NCBI RefSeq assembly: GCF_001570585.1
Contig: NZ_BBXF01000002.1
Location: 744,001-808,000 of the forward strand
Reading direction: 5' to 3'
DNA length: 64,000 bases
Source of the DNA: Herbidospora daliensis
Lineage (GTDB): Bacteria; Actinomycetota; Actinomycetes; Streptosporangiales; Streptosporangiaceae
The stretch's first letter is position 1; the number at the start of each line of letters is the position of its first letter. This document shows, in pieces, positions 48,175 through 57,621 of the stretch. The position numbers and the translations under genes were made by a program. The notes under the pieces were generated by a model. The model saw nothing but the letters and a program-made list of their open reading frames with translations. It made no database searches and had not been told where the DNA came from.

Positions 48175-51100
48175 CTAGCTGTAGAACTCGATCAGCGCTT
48201 CGGCGTCCCTGAGGAAGGTCGCCTTCGCCTCGGCGTCGTTCACGATCTTGGGATCGTTCACCGCCTCGACGAACCGTTCGAGCTTCTTGATGATCTTCGG
48301 CTTGTCGCGGTCACGGCCCTTGTCCTCCGACACCATGACCTTGGCGATGTCGTCCTGGAGCTTCGCGGCCCCGGTCGCCGAGATCTTCCCGGCCGCCTGG
48401 AACCGCTCGATCAGGAGCGAGACGTCGTCGGTCGAGGTCGTGGTCGTGAACCTGACCTCCTTGGTGTACGTCCCGCCCGCGTCGGTCGTCACGGTCACCA
48501 GGAGGACGTGCTCGCCCAGGGCGAGCTTGTAGAGCGGCTGGATCGAGCCCGACACGTACGGCTGGCCGTCGAGGGCGCCGGTCACCGTCTTGACGCCGGC
48601 GCCGGTCACCTCCCAGCCGATCGTGACGTCGCCGCCGTCGCCGTAGGAGCCGCCGTCCTGGAGGCCGGTGATCACGATGGTCGGCTCGGTGTCCTCGATC
48701 GTGATCGTCGCGGCCTTGGTCTCCTCGACGTTGCCGGCCTTGTCGATCGCCCGGTAGCGGAGCTCGTGGTCGCCTACGCCGGTCACGGGGACCGCGGCGG
48801 TGTAGGTCGTCCAGGCCCCGCCGTCGAGGCTGTACTCGATCTTCTCCACGCCCGACGTCGCGTCGGTCGCGGCCAGCGCCACCTGGTTGCCCGGCAGGAA
48901 GTCCGCCGTGGTCAGGGGGGTGGTCGCGTCGACCTTCAGGGCGAGCGACCGCGCCGTCTCGACGTTGCCGGTCTTGTCGGCCGAGCGGTAGTTCAGCGTG
49001 TGCGGGCCGTCGCCGGTCACCGTGACCGGTTCGACGTACGTCGTCCACGCCCCGCCGTCGAGCTGGAACTCGGTCTTGTCCACGCCCGACCCCGCGTCCG
49101 TGGCGGCCAGGGCCACCTGGACGAGGCTGGTGAACCAGCCGCTCGCCGGGAGCGCCGGGTTCGGCGTCGCGGTCGTGACGGGGGCGGTGACGTCGCTGCT
49201 CGGCTGGGTCACCTTGAAGTAGTCGAACTTGGCCGGCTTGGCCGCCGTCTGGTTGGCGCCCAGGGCGAACAGGCCGATCTTGCCGGCGCCGACCGCCGTG
49301 TTGGTCACGGCCTCGGCGATGGTCGTCCACGTCGTGCCGTCGGACGAGTAGGAACCGCGGAAGGTGGTGCCGGTCTTCTGCAGGCGCAGGTACCAGACGC
49401 CCTGGGTGAGGTTGTTCGCCCCGGGCTGCGGGTTCTGCACCGAACCGCCGACCTCGCTGCGCAGCTCGATGCGGCGGGTGACCGCCGAGCCGGCCGTGTT
49501 GTCGGTGAGGAAGTCCATCTTCACGTAGTTGTCGTCGTCGACGTACACGATCAGACCACCCTGGTGGTACTGCTCGTTGAACGCCGAGCCGTCGAGCTTG
49601 GTCTCCAGGGTCCAGTCGCCCGAGGGCGCGGTCTGGAGGATGAAGTTCTTCGGCGCGGTGTTGGCCGTGCCGTAGATGTCACCCTGCGCGGTGTCGATCT
49701 CCAGGTTGCCGCCGGCGACCCGGCTGGTGGCGGCGTCGGGGCGGACGACCGCGTTCCAGCGGCAGACGTCCAGCGCGGTGCCGTCGAACTCGTCGTTCGG
49801 GCCCGGCTTGACGGCCTTGTCGTCGGGGGTGATGTGGAACCAGTCGAAGGCGGCGTCGACGATCGGGCGGGTGCCCGAACCGGCCAGCGAGACCAGGCCG
49901 ATGCGCGGGTTGGCGATCCCGGCCAGCGCCTTGGTCTGCGTCATCGCGGTGAAGGTCGCGCCGTCCTGCGAGTAGTGCGCGGTGATGTTGGCGCCGTCGC
50001 TGACGAACCGCACGTAGACGGTGTCGGCGTAGGCGTCGCCGAGGTTCGGCGAGTTGCTGGCCGCGACCTCGTTCGGTACGCCGTTCTCCTCGCGGATGAA
50101 CTGGAACAGCCGCTGCGAGTGGTCGTTCGTGGCGCGAGCCTGGAGGACCATCTTGGCGTAGTTGTCGTCGTCGCCGTAGATGAGCAGGCCCGCCTGCTGG
50201 TACTGGTCGCGGGCGTTCATCGTGAGCTTGGCGGTGGCCGTCCAGGCGCCGGAGGGCGCCGGCTGGAGCACGAGGTTCGGGGTGCCGGTGTTGTTGGTGC
50301 CGTAGATGTCGGTCTGCGAGGTCGGCAGGACCAGCTTGCCGTCCTGGACCCTGAGGTTCTGGTCCTCCCGGACGACCGACCAGCGGTCGCGGTCGAGCGC
50401 GGTGCCCAGGAAGTCGTCGGAACGACCCGAGAAGCACGTGCTGGTGACCGCGTCGACCCTGATGGACACCGACGCGGTGGTGGCCGCGCCGCGGGCGTCG
50501 GTCACGGTCACCGAGGCGGTGTGCGTGCCGGGCGCCGCGTAGGTGTTGCTCGCCGTCGCGGTCGTCGGCCCGAAGTTCCACTTGTACGTCAGCGGCGTGT
50601 CCCCATCGGGGTCGGTCGCCGTGGCGGTGAAGTCGACCTTCAGCGGGGCCGTGCCCGACAGCGGGCTGGCCGTGACCGTCACGGCCGGGCGCTGGTTCTC
50701 GGTGACGCCCTTGCCGATGAAGTCGATCCAGTTGAAGTTCAGCAGCGAGTCGCCCGCCGCCGCACTGGCCGGCTTGCGCAGCACGAAGAACAGCGGCCCG
50801 GTCGTCGCCGGAGCGCTCGTCAGGTTCAGCGTGACGTCCTTGTACGTCTGCCACGCCCCCGTCGGGGTGATGTCGATCTGGCCGACGACCGGCCCGTCGT
50901 CGGGGTTGCCGGTCTTCACGAGGACCGTGCCGCCCACGCCGGCCGAGGCCGTGCGGAACCGGATCTGGGAGATGCCGCCCAGGTTGACCGGGCTGAAGGA
51001 GAACCAGTCGCCGTCCTGGGTGAACCCGATGTTCTGGTTGCCGCCCTGACTGTCGCCGGTGGCCTCGATCTGCACGCCCGCCGGGTCGGTGCCGACGCCG

Positions 51101-53835
51101 TCGGCGACGCGGCCGGTGCCGGAGAAGTGCTCGGCCTGCTTGCGCTTGGGCTGGAGGATGACCTCGGCCCGGCCGGTCAGCGACTGCGAGCCGCCCTGGC
51201 CGCCCTTGTCGGCGTAGGTGGCCTCGAGGATGTAGAAGAGGTTGTCGTCGATCCCGTGACCGCTGTCGGTCAGGGTCTGGATGGTGCCCTCACACCCCTC
51301 GTGCTGGTCGAGCGGGTGGCCGTGGCTGTCGTGACCCAGGTAGGCCTGGATCTGCACCCTGGCGCAGTCGATCGTGCCGTCCTCGGGGTCGGTGACGGTG
51401 ATCTTGTAGTTCACCTGGTCGCCGAACTCGAAGAAGCCGCCGTTCGGGGGCAGGTCGAGGGTGACGGTCGGGCGGGTGTTGCCGGCGTTGATCGGCAGGT
51501 TGGCGGTGCCGGTCAGGCCGTCGGGGTTGCTCACCTTGAGCACGGCGCTGAACTGGCCGGCCTGGGTGTAGGTGTGGCTCGGGTGCTGCGCGGTCGAGTC
51601 GGTCGTGCCGTCGCCGTCGAAGTCCCAGGCGTACGTGAGCGGCTTGCCGTCGGGGTCGCTGGAGCCCTGGCTGGAGAACTGCACGGCCAGCGGGGTCGGG
51701 CCGTCGGTCTTGTCGGCCGTGATCCGGGCGATCGGCGGGCGGGTGCCCTTGACGTACTCGATGCGGTAGATGCCGGAGTCGGCGTTGTCGCCGCCGAAGC
51801 CGGAGCCCCACTCGATGAGGTACAGGGCGCCGTCAGGACCGAACTTGATGTCCATGGGGCGCTTGAAGCTCATGCCGGTCAGGATCTGGTTGATCTTGAC
51901 CTGGGCGTCGCCGGCCTCGTTGAGCAGGAACGAGAACATCTTGTTCGTGTTCCACTCGCCCATGATGGCCTTGCCGTCCCAGTACGCCGGCCACTTGACC
52001 GTCGACTCGGAGGCCGCGTCGTAGCGGTAGACCGGGCCGGCCATCGGCGCGCCGCCGTTGAGCTCGGGGAACCGGTTCGGGTTGACGCTGTTGACGTAGT
52101 CGATCGTGGCCGGGACGGCCGGCGGGAGCTGCGTCAGGCCGGTGTTGTTCGGCGACTCGTTGACCGGGTTGGCGCAGTTGAAGGGCTGCCCCGCCGTCTT
52201 GGTCGCGAAGTTCCAGTCGATGTACGGCGTGTTGTTGCCCACGCAGTACGGCCAGCCGTAGAAGCCGGTCTTGCTGACCAGGTTCCACTCGACGGTGCCC
52301 TGCGGGCCGCGCTGCGGGTTGCTCGCGCCGGCGTCTGGGCCGTAGTCGGCGACCATCACGTGGCCGGTCTTGGCGTCCAGGCCCATGCGGAACGGGTTGC
52401 GGAAGCCCATCGCGTAGATCTCGGGACGGGTCTTGTCGGTGCCCGGCGGGAACATGTTGCCCGGCGGGATCGTGTAGGTGCCGTCGGGCTGGACCCGGAT
52501 GCGCAGCAGCTTGCCGCTCAGGTCGTTGGTGTTGGCGGAGGTGCGCTGCGCGTCCCAGGTGGCACGGCCGGCCTGCTCGTCGATCGGGGCGTAACCGTCC
52601 GAGGCGAACGGGTTGGTGTTGTCACCCGTCGAGAGCCACAGGTCGCCGGTCTTGTGGTCGAGCAGGATCTGGCTGCCGTGGTGGCAGCACTCCGCGCGCT
52701 GGACCGGGATGTTCAGGACCTGCTTCTCGCTGGCCATGTCGAGGGTGTCGCCGACGACCGTGAAACGGCTCAGCCGGTCGACGTTGACCCCGGCGGGCGA
52801 GTAGTAGACGAACACCTGGTTGTTGGTGTCGAAATTCGTGTCCAGCGCGATGCCCATGAGGCCGGCCTCGTTGGCCGTGTGCACGTTGAACTTCGCCGCC
52901 GTGACCGTGGCGCCGCTCGGCTTGATGATCTTGAAGTCACCGAGGCGGTCGACGAAGAAGACGCGGCCGTCCTTGGCGACGTCCATCATCATCGGGTTCG
53001 ACGTGTTGTCGTCGAGGGTGATCTTCTCGTAGCTGCCGGACTGGGAGGCCGCGCAGTCGGCCTTCTCGACGCCCGCCGCCGTGCGGATGCCGCCGAGCAG
53101 CATCTTGGTGAAGTTCGCCTCGACGAAGCTCTCCTTGGTGTGGCCGAGGCCGGTGTACCAGGAGCGGCCGCCGTCGTAGTCCTGGCACCAGGAGATCGGG
53201 TGGTCGATCCCCATCGTGCCGCCGGTGTACGACTTCTCGTCGAGCGACTGCAGCACGTGCACGGTGCTACGCGGGTTGGTCTGGTAGTCGTACCACTCGT
53301 CGACCCGGGTCCAGGTCGTCGGCAGGTGGGCCGTCGAGGGGTGGGCGGGGTCCTCGGTCCGGAGGGTGGCCTGCTGGGTGGCCGGGTGGCTCTTGAAGTA
53401 GCCGCCGACCAGCTTGCCGTACCACTCCCAGCCGTAGTGGGTGTCGGAGGCCGAGTGGATGCCCGCGAAACCGCCGCCGCCCTGGATGTACTTCTCCAGC
53501 GCCTCACGCTCGGACGCGTTGCTCAGCGGGTCGCCGGTGGTCGACAGGAAGACGACCGCGGCGTACTGCGCGAGGTTGGCGTCGGTGAAGGCCGCGCTGT
53601 TCTCGGTCGCGTCGACGGCGAAGTTGTTCTCCGTGCCGAGCTTCTGGATGGCGGCGATGCCGTCGGGGATCGAGTCGTGCCGGAACCCGGTCGTCTTGGA
53701 GAAGACCAGGACCTTGAACTCGGGATCGGCCGCCGCGGCGGCCTGCGCCTGTGCGTGCGCGGCCACCGGGGGCGTCAAGGGCAGCACGAGGGCAGCGGCC
53801 AAGAGGAGAACCTTGGCCAGCCTTCGAAAAGGCAT
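48175..53835 (-). CDS. Giant secreted ThuA + PQQ dehydrogenase multimodular protein
   Basis: An 1886-residue exported protein; signal peptide MPFRRLAKVLLLAAALVLPL to AHAQA. Order of modules: ThuA (about 40-270; VLVFSKTTGFRHDSIPDG, HPISWCQDYDGG); PQQ-type sugar dehydrogenase (about 280-700; LMGIALDTNFD, LWLSTGDNTNPF, YAMGFRNPFRMG); PKD (about 705-790); beta bridge; CBM6-like (about 895-1040); second PKD (about 1050-1135); two LamG/DUF1349-like domains (about 1145-1330 and 1340-1525); two OmpL47-type repeats with LDGGAWTTY (about 1540-1720); Ig-like domain; helical tail. It unites domains split between the two genes at 41906 and 44008. Start chosen at the signal peptide. No stop or frameshift inside. 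Confidence 0.87.
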   Translation of the reverse strand: MPFRRLAKVLLLAAALVLPLTPPVAAHAQAQAAAAADPEFKVLVFSKTTGFRHDSIPDGIAAIQKLGTENNFAVDATENSAAFTDANLAQYAAVVFLSTTGDPLSNASEREALEKYIQGGGGFAGIHSASDTHYGWEWYGKLVGGYFKSHPATQQATLRTEDPAHPSTAHLPTTWTRVDEWYDYQTNPRSTVHVLQSLDEKSYTGGTMGIDHPISWCQDYDGGRSWYTGLGHTKESFVEANFTKMLLGGIRTAAGVEKADCAASQSGSYEKITLDDNTSNPMMMDVAKDGRVFFVDRLGDFKIIKPSGATVTAAKFNVHTANEAGLMGIALDTNFDTNNQVFVYYSPAGVNVDRLSRFTVVGDTLDMASEKQVLNIPVQRAECCHHGSQILLDHKTGDLWLSTGDNTNPFASDGYAPIDEQAGRATWDAQRTSANTNDLSGKLLRIRVQPDGTYTIPPGNMFPPGTDKTRPEIYAMGFRNPFRMGLDAKTGHVMVADYGPDAGASNPQRGPQGTVEWNLVSKTGFYGWPYCVGNNTPYIDWNFATKTAGQPFNCANPVNESPNNTGLTQLPPAVPATIDYVNSVNPNRFPELNGGAPMAGPVYRYDAASESTVKWPAYWDGKAIMGEWNTNKMFSFLLNEAGDAQVKINQILTGMSFKRPMDIKFGPDGALYLIEWGSGFGGDNADSGIYRIEYVKGTRPPIARITADKTDGPTPLAVQFSSQGSSDPDGKPLTYAWDFDGDGTTDSTAQHPSHTYTQAGQFSAVLKVSNPDGLTGTANLPINAGNTRPTVTLDLPPNGGFFEFGDQVNYKITVTDPEDGTIDCARVQIQAYLGHDSHGHPLDQHEGCEGTIQTLTDSGHGIDDNLFYILEATYADKGGQGGSQSLTGRAEVILQPKRKQAEHFSGTGRVADGVGTDPAGVQIEATGDSQGGNQNIGFTQDGDWFSFSPVNLGGISQIRFRTASAGVGGTVLVKTGNPDDGPVVGQIDITPTGAWQTYKDVTLNLTSAPATTGPLFFVLRKPASAAAGDSLLNFNWIDFIGKGVTENQRPAVTVTASPLSGTAPLKVDFTATATDPDGDTPLTYKWNFGPTTATASNTYAAPGTHTASVTVTDARGAATTASVSIRVDAVTSTCFSGRSDDFLGTALDRDRWSVVREDQNLRVQDGKLVLPTSQTDIYGTNNTGTPNLVLQPAPSGAWTATAKLTMNARDQYQQAGLLIYGDDDNYAKMVLQARATNDHSQRLFQFIREENGVPNEVAASNSPNLGDAYADTVYVRFVSDGANITAHYSQDGATFTAMTQTKALAGIANPRIGLVSLAGSGTRPIVDAAFDWFHITPDDKAVKPGPNDEFDGTALDVCRWNAVVRPDAATSRVAGGNLEIDTAQGDIYGTANTAPKNFILQTAPSGDWTLETKLDGSAFNEQYHQGGLIVYVDDDNYVKMDFLTDNTAGSAVTRRIELRSEVGGSVQNPQPGANNLTQGVWYLRLQKTGTTFRGSYSSDGTTWTTIAEAVTNTAVGAGKIGLFALGANQTAAKPAKFDYFKVTQPSSDVTAPVTTATPNPALPASGWFTSLVQVALAATDAGSGVDKTEFQLDGGAWTTYVEPVTVTGDGPHTLNYRSADKTGNVETARSLALKVDATTPLTTADFLPGNQVALAATDATSGVEKIEYSLDGGAWTTYTAAVPVTGVGDHELRYRAIDKAGNVEETKAATITIEDTEPTIVITGLQDGGSYGDGGDVTIGWEVTGAGVKTVTGALDGQPYVSGSIQPLYKLALGEHVLLVTVTTDAGGTYTKEVRFTTTTSTDDVSLLIERFQAAGKISATGAAKLQDDIAKVMVSEDKGRDRDKPKIIKKLERFVEAVNDPKIVNDAEAKATFLRDAEALIEFYS

Positions 53836-53999
53836 GAAGAGACCTTTCCTGACAGGAGGGAGACAGTCAGGCAAAGCGCGCGCGCCGATCACGCTGCCAC
53901 GTATTCAGTTAGCCGGAGATGCCACTCCCCGGGTGATTAAGGAGGTTTGTAACACGGATGTTTCCGCTGGGCCCAGGGGTGATCAGGTAACGATTGCGA

Positions 54000-55277
54000 T
54001 CAGTGCAGCGGCTTCGGCAGTTTGATCGTCACGATGCGGCTCTTCACCCCGCTGTCGACGAGGCGTCCGTCCGTGCCGAACTCGCCGAGCCCGAAGTCGT
54101 TGTCGTTGGCCACGACGATGGTGCGCGGGTCGAGGATCGCCAGGCCCTCCACCTTGCCGGGCAGCGTCGGGGCGACCTTCGACAGGTCGGCGACCAGCGT
54201 CTTCGGGGCCGGGCGCACCTGCGTCAGGTCGGTCAGCGCCTCCAGCGACGGGGTGGTCGAGGTGCGGTCGTACCGGCCGCCGAGGAGGTTCTTGGCCTTG
54301 GCCAGGTTGATCTCGTAGACGTGCGCGACCTTGTCGGTGCGCTCGTCGACCAGGATCCGGTCGCCCGCGACGTGGGCCAGGCCGGAGATCTTCATCTGGC
54401 TCTGGTCGCCGTTGTACGACGGGTCGAAGGTCGTGATGTCCTCGAACTGGTAGGCGTACTCGCCGGTGACCCGGCCGCGCCGGATGTCGAACGTGAGGAT
54501 GCGCGCGGTGCGCGAGACGTCGCCGACGGCCTTCGTCGGGTTCTGCAGCGGGCTCTGCACCGCCAGGTAGAGCGTGTTGCCGTTGATCGCCAGGCCCTCG
54601 AAGCCGCGGTTCTGCGGGCGCAGCGACAGGATGCCGGGCAGCACGTCCTTCACCGGGTAGTCGGCGCCGGTCAGGTTGAGGCCCTGGGGCACGTACCGGG
54701 CGATGACCCGGCCCTTCGGCGACACGTGGATCAGCGAGGGGCTGTACTCGTCGACCAGCCAGAAGTCGCCGTGGCGGTCGACCACGACGTCCTCGGTGTC
54801 GACGCCGCTCGGGTTGTAGCCGAGCTTGGTCAGGCCGTCCCAGGTGTACGGCAGCTCGTCGTGCCCGGCCTGGTTCGACATGCCCGTGACGGGCCGGCCC
54901 GACCGGCCGGTGATCGGGATCCACTGCTTGACCTCGACGCCGAACCGGGTCGACACCCGGGCGATGGCCGGGGCGAACTCGGGGATCGGGAAGGTGCGCC
55001 GCTTCTCGCCCGCCACGGTCGGCTGCCCGTTGGGGCCGCGGTCGGTGACCATCCAGAACTCGCCGCTCCGGGAGGCGGGGAACAACCCGGAACCGATGCC
55101 GCCGAGCTTGACGCCGCGGTCGTCCTGGATCGACGACTGGAGCTCCTTCAGCGGGACCGAGGGGATGGTCACGTCCGAGACGACGACCGGGGCGGGGGCG
55201 GGCTTCGCCGTGGCCGTACCGGGAACCACGAGCGTCGCGGCGGCCAGGGCCAGACCGGCGAGAGCGGGACGGAGCAT
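54000..55277 (-). CDS. Secreted esterase-like activity of phytase family protein, single domain
   Basis: A 425-residue exported protein; signal peptide MLRPALAGLALAAATLVVPGTATA. One phytase-type esterase-like propeller: VPLKELQSSIQDDRGVKLGGIGSGLF, DTEDVVVDRHGDFWLVDEYSPSLI, GFEGLAINGNTLYLAVQSPLQNPTK, KVEGLAILDPRTIVVANDNDFGLGEFG. It shares DEYSPS/DEFGP-type and VVANDN motifs with the 746-residue protein at 6413. GGAAGG precedes the ATG at proper distance. It lies upstream of the giant ThuA/PQQ gene on the same strand but 164 bases away, so likely separately transcribed. Confidence 0.88.
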   Translation of the reverse strand: MLRPALAGLALAAATLVVPGTATAKPAPAPVVVSDVTIPSVPLKELQSSIQDDRGVKLGGIGSGLFPASRSGEFWMVTDRGPNGQPTVAGEKRRTFPIPEFAPAIARVSTRFGVEVKQWIPITGRSGRPVTGMSNQAGHDELPYTWDGLTKLGYNPSGVDTEDVVVDRHGDFWLVDEYSPSLIHVSPKGRVIARYVPQGLNLTGADYPVKDVLPGILSLRPQNRGFEGLAINGNTLYLAVQSPLQNPTKAVGDVSRTARILTFDIRRGRVTGEYAYQFEDITTFDPSYNGDQSQMKISGLAHVAGDRILVDERTDKVAHVYEINLAKAKNLLGGRYDRTSTTPSLEALTDLTQVRPAPKTLVADLSKVAPTLPGKVEGLAILDPRTIVVANDNDFGLGEFGTDGRLVDSGVKSRIVTIKLPKPLH

Positions 55278-55347
55278 CGGCGTACCTTCCGTTATGTCAC
55301 AAGATTGCCAGCCGACCACCGTAATGACCGATTCTGAACGCCGGGCC

Positions 55348-56289
55348 TCATCCCGATGAAGGGAAACCGGCGGGCATGCGCATCGGCCCGCCCCCGAACG
55401 GCCCGCCGCCGACCAGCACGGTCGACCCCGCCATGTAGCCGAACTCGTCGGTCGCCAGCGCGACCACCGCCCGCGCGATCTCCTCGGGCGTCGCCATGCG
55501 TCCCAGCGCCGGGACGTTGAGCGGCCCCCACGCCTTCTTGAACCCCTCCCAGACCGGACCGGGCAGATCGGGCCGCACCAGCGCGGTGTCGGTGGTGCCC
55601 GGCGCGATGGCGTTCACCCTGATCCCCCGTGGGCCGTAGTCCATCGCGGCGGTCTCCACGATGCCCTTCATGGCCTGCTTGCTCGCCGTGTACGCCGCCC
55701 CTCCCGGCCGGCGCGACTCGGAGGTCGTGCAGATGATGACGCCGCCGTTCGCCAGCAGGTGCGGGACCTCGTACTTGATGGCCAGGAACACGCCTCGGGC
55801 GTTGGTGTTCTGCACGTCGTCCCAGTCGGCGACGGAGAGCTCGTGCAGCGGACCGGTCTTGGTGATGCCGGCGTTGTTGAACGCGACGTCGAGACGGCCG
55901 AACGCCCGCACGGTGTCGTCCACGAACCTCTGAAGTTGCACGGGATCGCGGACGTCGGCCCGCACGTAACGGGCCCCGGTCGCGGCGGCGACCCGGGCGC
56001 CCTCCGCCTCCCGCCGCCCGCAGAACCCCACCCGGGCCCCCTCGGCGGCGAACGCCTTAACGGCGGCCTCCCCGATGCCGGAGGTGCCCCCGGTGACGAG
56101 CACCACCTTCCCGGCGAACCGCCCACTGGGCGGCGCGGCGGCGGCCGGACTGGTCGGCGGGTCACGGAGGAACGGCGGGACGACGACGGCCCCGGCCAGC
56201 GCCGCGGCCCCGGCCCCGGCGGCGGCGAGCCCGAGCACGGCCCGGCGGGCGGGCTTGCGTGGCTTCTCAGTCAGTGGTTCATCGCTCAT
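55348..56289 (-). CDS. SDR-family oxidoreductase with Tat-like N-terminus
   Basis: A 313-residue short-chain dehydrogenase. Residues 1-55 carry KPARRAVLGLAAAGAGAAALAG, a twin-arginine-like region and hydrophobic stretch, and PFLRDPPTSPAAAAPPSG, unusual in SDRs. The enzyme part has TGGTSGIGEA cofactor motif, NNAGITKTGPL, catalytic S and YTASKQAM (Y-x3-K), and ends AGSTVLVGGGPFG. NAD(P)-dependent SDRs need cytosolic cofactor, so export would be odd unless folded with cofactor by Tat; it may instead be membrane anchored. Substrate unknown. No partner gene is clear. Confidence 0.87.
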   Translation of the reverse strand: MSDEPLTEKPRKPARRAVLGLAAAGAGAAALAGAVVVPPFLRDPPTSPAAAAPPSGRFAGKVVLVTGGTSGIGEAAVKAFAAEGARVGFCGRREAEGARVAAATGARYVRADVRDPVQLQRFVDDTVRAFGRLDVAFNNAGITKTGPLHELSVADWDDVQNTNARGVFLAIKYEVPHLLANGGVIICTTSESRRPGGAAYTASKQAMKGIVETAAMDYGPRGIRVNAIAPGTTDTALVRPDLPGPVWEGFKKAWGPLNVPALGRMATPEEIARAVVALATDEFGYMAGSTVLVGGGPFGGGPMRMPAGFPSSG

Positions 56290-56581
56290 GGGCTCAGCGT
56301 CGCCTTCCGAAGGCGCACGCACCTCCTGCTCCGGGACCCGCCGGATCCTCCGGCCGCAGGACCAGAAGAGGACGGAGGCGTTGAGGAATACCGCAAGGCG
56401 ATCTTCGCGCATCGGGGGAACCGGCCCGAGAAGACCTGGGACGCATCATGGGGCGGTCCCGTCTCGGTGCAGGATGACGGGACCGTTCTCGCCATCCGAC
56501 TGCTTCCGCGCTGCGGTCACTGATCGAGGACCGCACACGGTGCACCTGCGAGCTCATCGGCCTTTGGGGGATGCTGACCCC

Positions 56582-57439
56582 ATGTCCCGTGTGCCGGCCG
56601 ACGCCGCCGCTCAGGCGGCCGAGCTGGTCGCGGCGGCCCGCGACGACCCGACGAGCCGGCTGAAGCTGGCCGCCCGGAGCTACGAGCGGCCGCGTGGCCT
56701 GCGGGCCTACCGGCGGGCCGAGCTGGCGTTCATGCGCTGGCAGGTCAACCGGGGCCTGATGGCTCCCGAGACCGGCAGCCCATGGTGGCGCGCCGTCAAC
56801 GAGACCCTGCTTCACGACACCACCGAGGCGTCACTGCTGGTCGACGGGGTTCCGGGCGAGCCGAGCAGCCCGGCGGTCACCCACTGGACCAGGTTCCTGC
56901 GTGCCCCTTCTCCGAGCGGCTGGTATCTGGCCCACAACGCCAGCATCGTCGCCGGATATCTCGCGCACCGGGCGCTCGTCGAACGGGAGACCGCGCTCGA
57001 ACGCTTCTTCATGGACGTCGCCCTGCTGCGCGTGTTCTACGCCCACTGCCTGCTCGTCCGTCCCGGGCTGGCCCTCGGACGGCTGGCCCGCCTGGGGCCG
57101 CTGCTCGGCGACCCGCGGCGCAGGGGCGCCGACCTGTTCCTGTCGCTCTCGGACGTGCTGCCCGACACCTATCCCCTCGGCGACGAGCCGATCGAGAAGA
57201 TCCTCGAAGGCGAGAACTTCCTCGGCCGGGTCTTCGACTACGGCGTCATCGTGCCGAGGCTCGAACCGCTCTATCTGGCCGCCGCCGAGGATCTCGGCGA
57301 ACCGAGGGTGGCCACCCTGCACTGCGCCGACTTCCCGGTGTACGCGTGGCCGTACGAATACCGCCACGTCTGGCGCACCAGCCGTTCGCTCGCCGGGATC
57401 GCCCTGGTCAGGGCACTGATCGGCCCGGTCCGCGCCTGA
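56582..57439 (+). CDS. Conserved-looking protein of unknown function
   Basis: A 285-residue soluble protein, no signal peptide or clear membrane segment. Notable stretches: YRRAELAFMRWQVNRGLMAP, GSPWWRAVNETLLHDTTEA, VTHWTRFLRAPSPSGWYLAHNASIVAGYLAHRALVERETALERFFMDVALLRVFYAHCLL and DLFLSLSDVLPDTYPL, ending CADFPVYAWPYEYRHVWRTSRSLAGIALVRAL. Rich in Trp/Arg and mostly helical. I do not recognise the family; the helical YLAH...FFMD...YAH order is compatible with a haem or metal-dependent helical bundle but I claim nothing. ATG 56582 starts the clean coding bias. It stands alone between an SDR and an MFS remnant. Confidence 0.7.
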   Translation: MSRVPADAAAQAAELVAAARDDPTSRLKLAARSYERPRGLRAYRRAELAFMRWQVNRGLMAPETGSPWWRAVNETLLHDTTEASLLVDGVPGEPSSPAVTHWTRFLRAPSPSGWYLAHNASIVAGYLAHRALVERETALERFFMDVALLRVFYAHCLLVRPGLALGRLARLGPLLGDPRRRGADLFLSLSDVLPDTYPLGDEPIEKILEGENFLGRVFDYGVIVPRLEPLYLAAAEDLGEPRVATLHCADFPVYAWPYEYRHVWRTSRSLAGIALVRALIGPVRA

Positions 57440-57458
57440 ACTTCCCAGGCTCCGGGAC

Positions 57459-57614
57459 ATGAGCCTTCTCGCTGTGCACGACATCCGCGCCGGCGCCCAG
57501 CTGGGCGGCCGATACCAGGCGGCCATCACGGCGGGCACCGGGGTGGGCCCGGTCCTCGGCGGGCTGGTGTCCGCCTGGCGCTGTCTTCCGGGACGCCGGA
57601 GAGATCTGGTGTGA
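57459..57614 (+). pseudogene. Remnant of an MFS drug:H+ antiporter
   Basis: A 51-codon open frame (ATG 57459, TGA 57612) translates to a stretch containing GRYQAAITAGTGVGPVLGG, which matches motif C of DHA antiporters exactly: G-x8-G-x3-GP-x2-GG, normally in helix 5 of a 12- or 14-helix carrier. Nothing else of a transporter remains on either side, so it is either a deletion relic or a chance frame. Found between the unknown gene and the LAL regulator. Confidence 0.5.
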
Positions 57615-57621
57615 TTGGTCC

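Noticed and set aside
53848-53871. CCTGAC/GTCAGG inverted repeat in the leader of the giant gene
   Set aside because: Arms of six bases with a 12-base gap are within chance for this composition.
48508-53940. A very long open frame (about 1810 codons) on the plus strand opposite the giant ThuA/PQQ gene
   Set aside because: It is a shadow of high-G+C codon use: composition dominated by Arg/Val/Gly/Ala without domain or signal, and the minus frame has clear modules.
53938-53990. TAAGGAGG followed by ATG (53958) on the plus strand
   Set aside because: The frame encodes only MFPLGPGVIR before a stop; no gene follows, so it is a chance or relic ribosome site.
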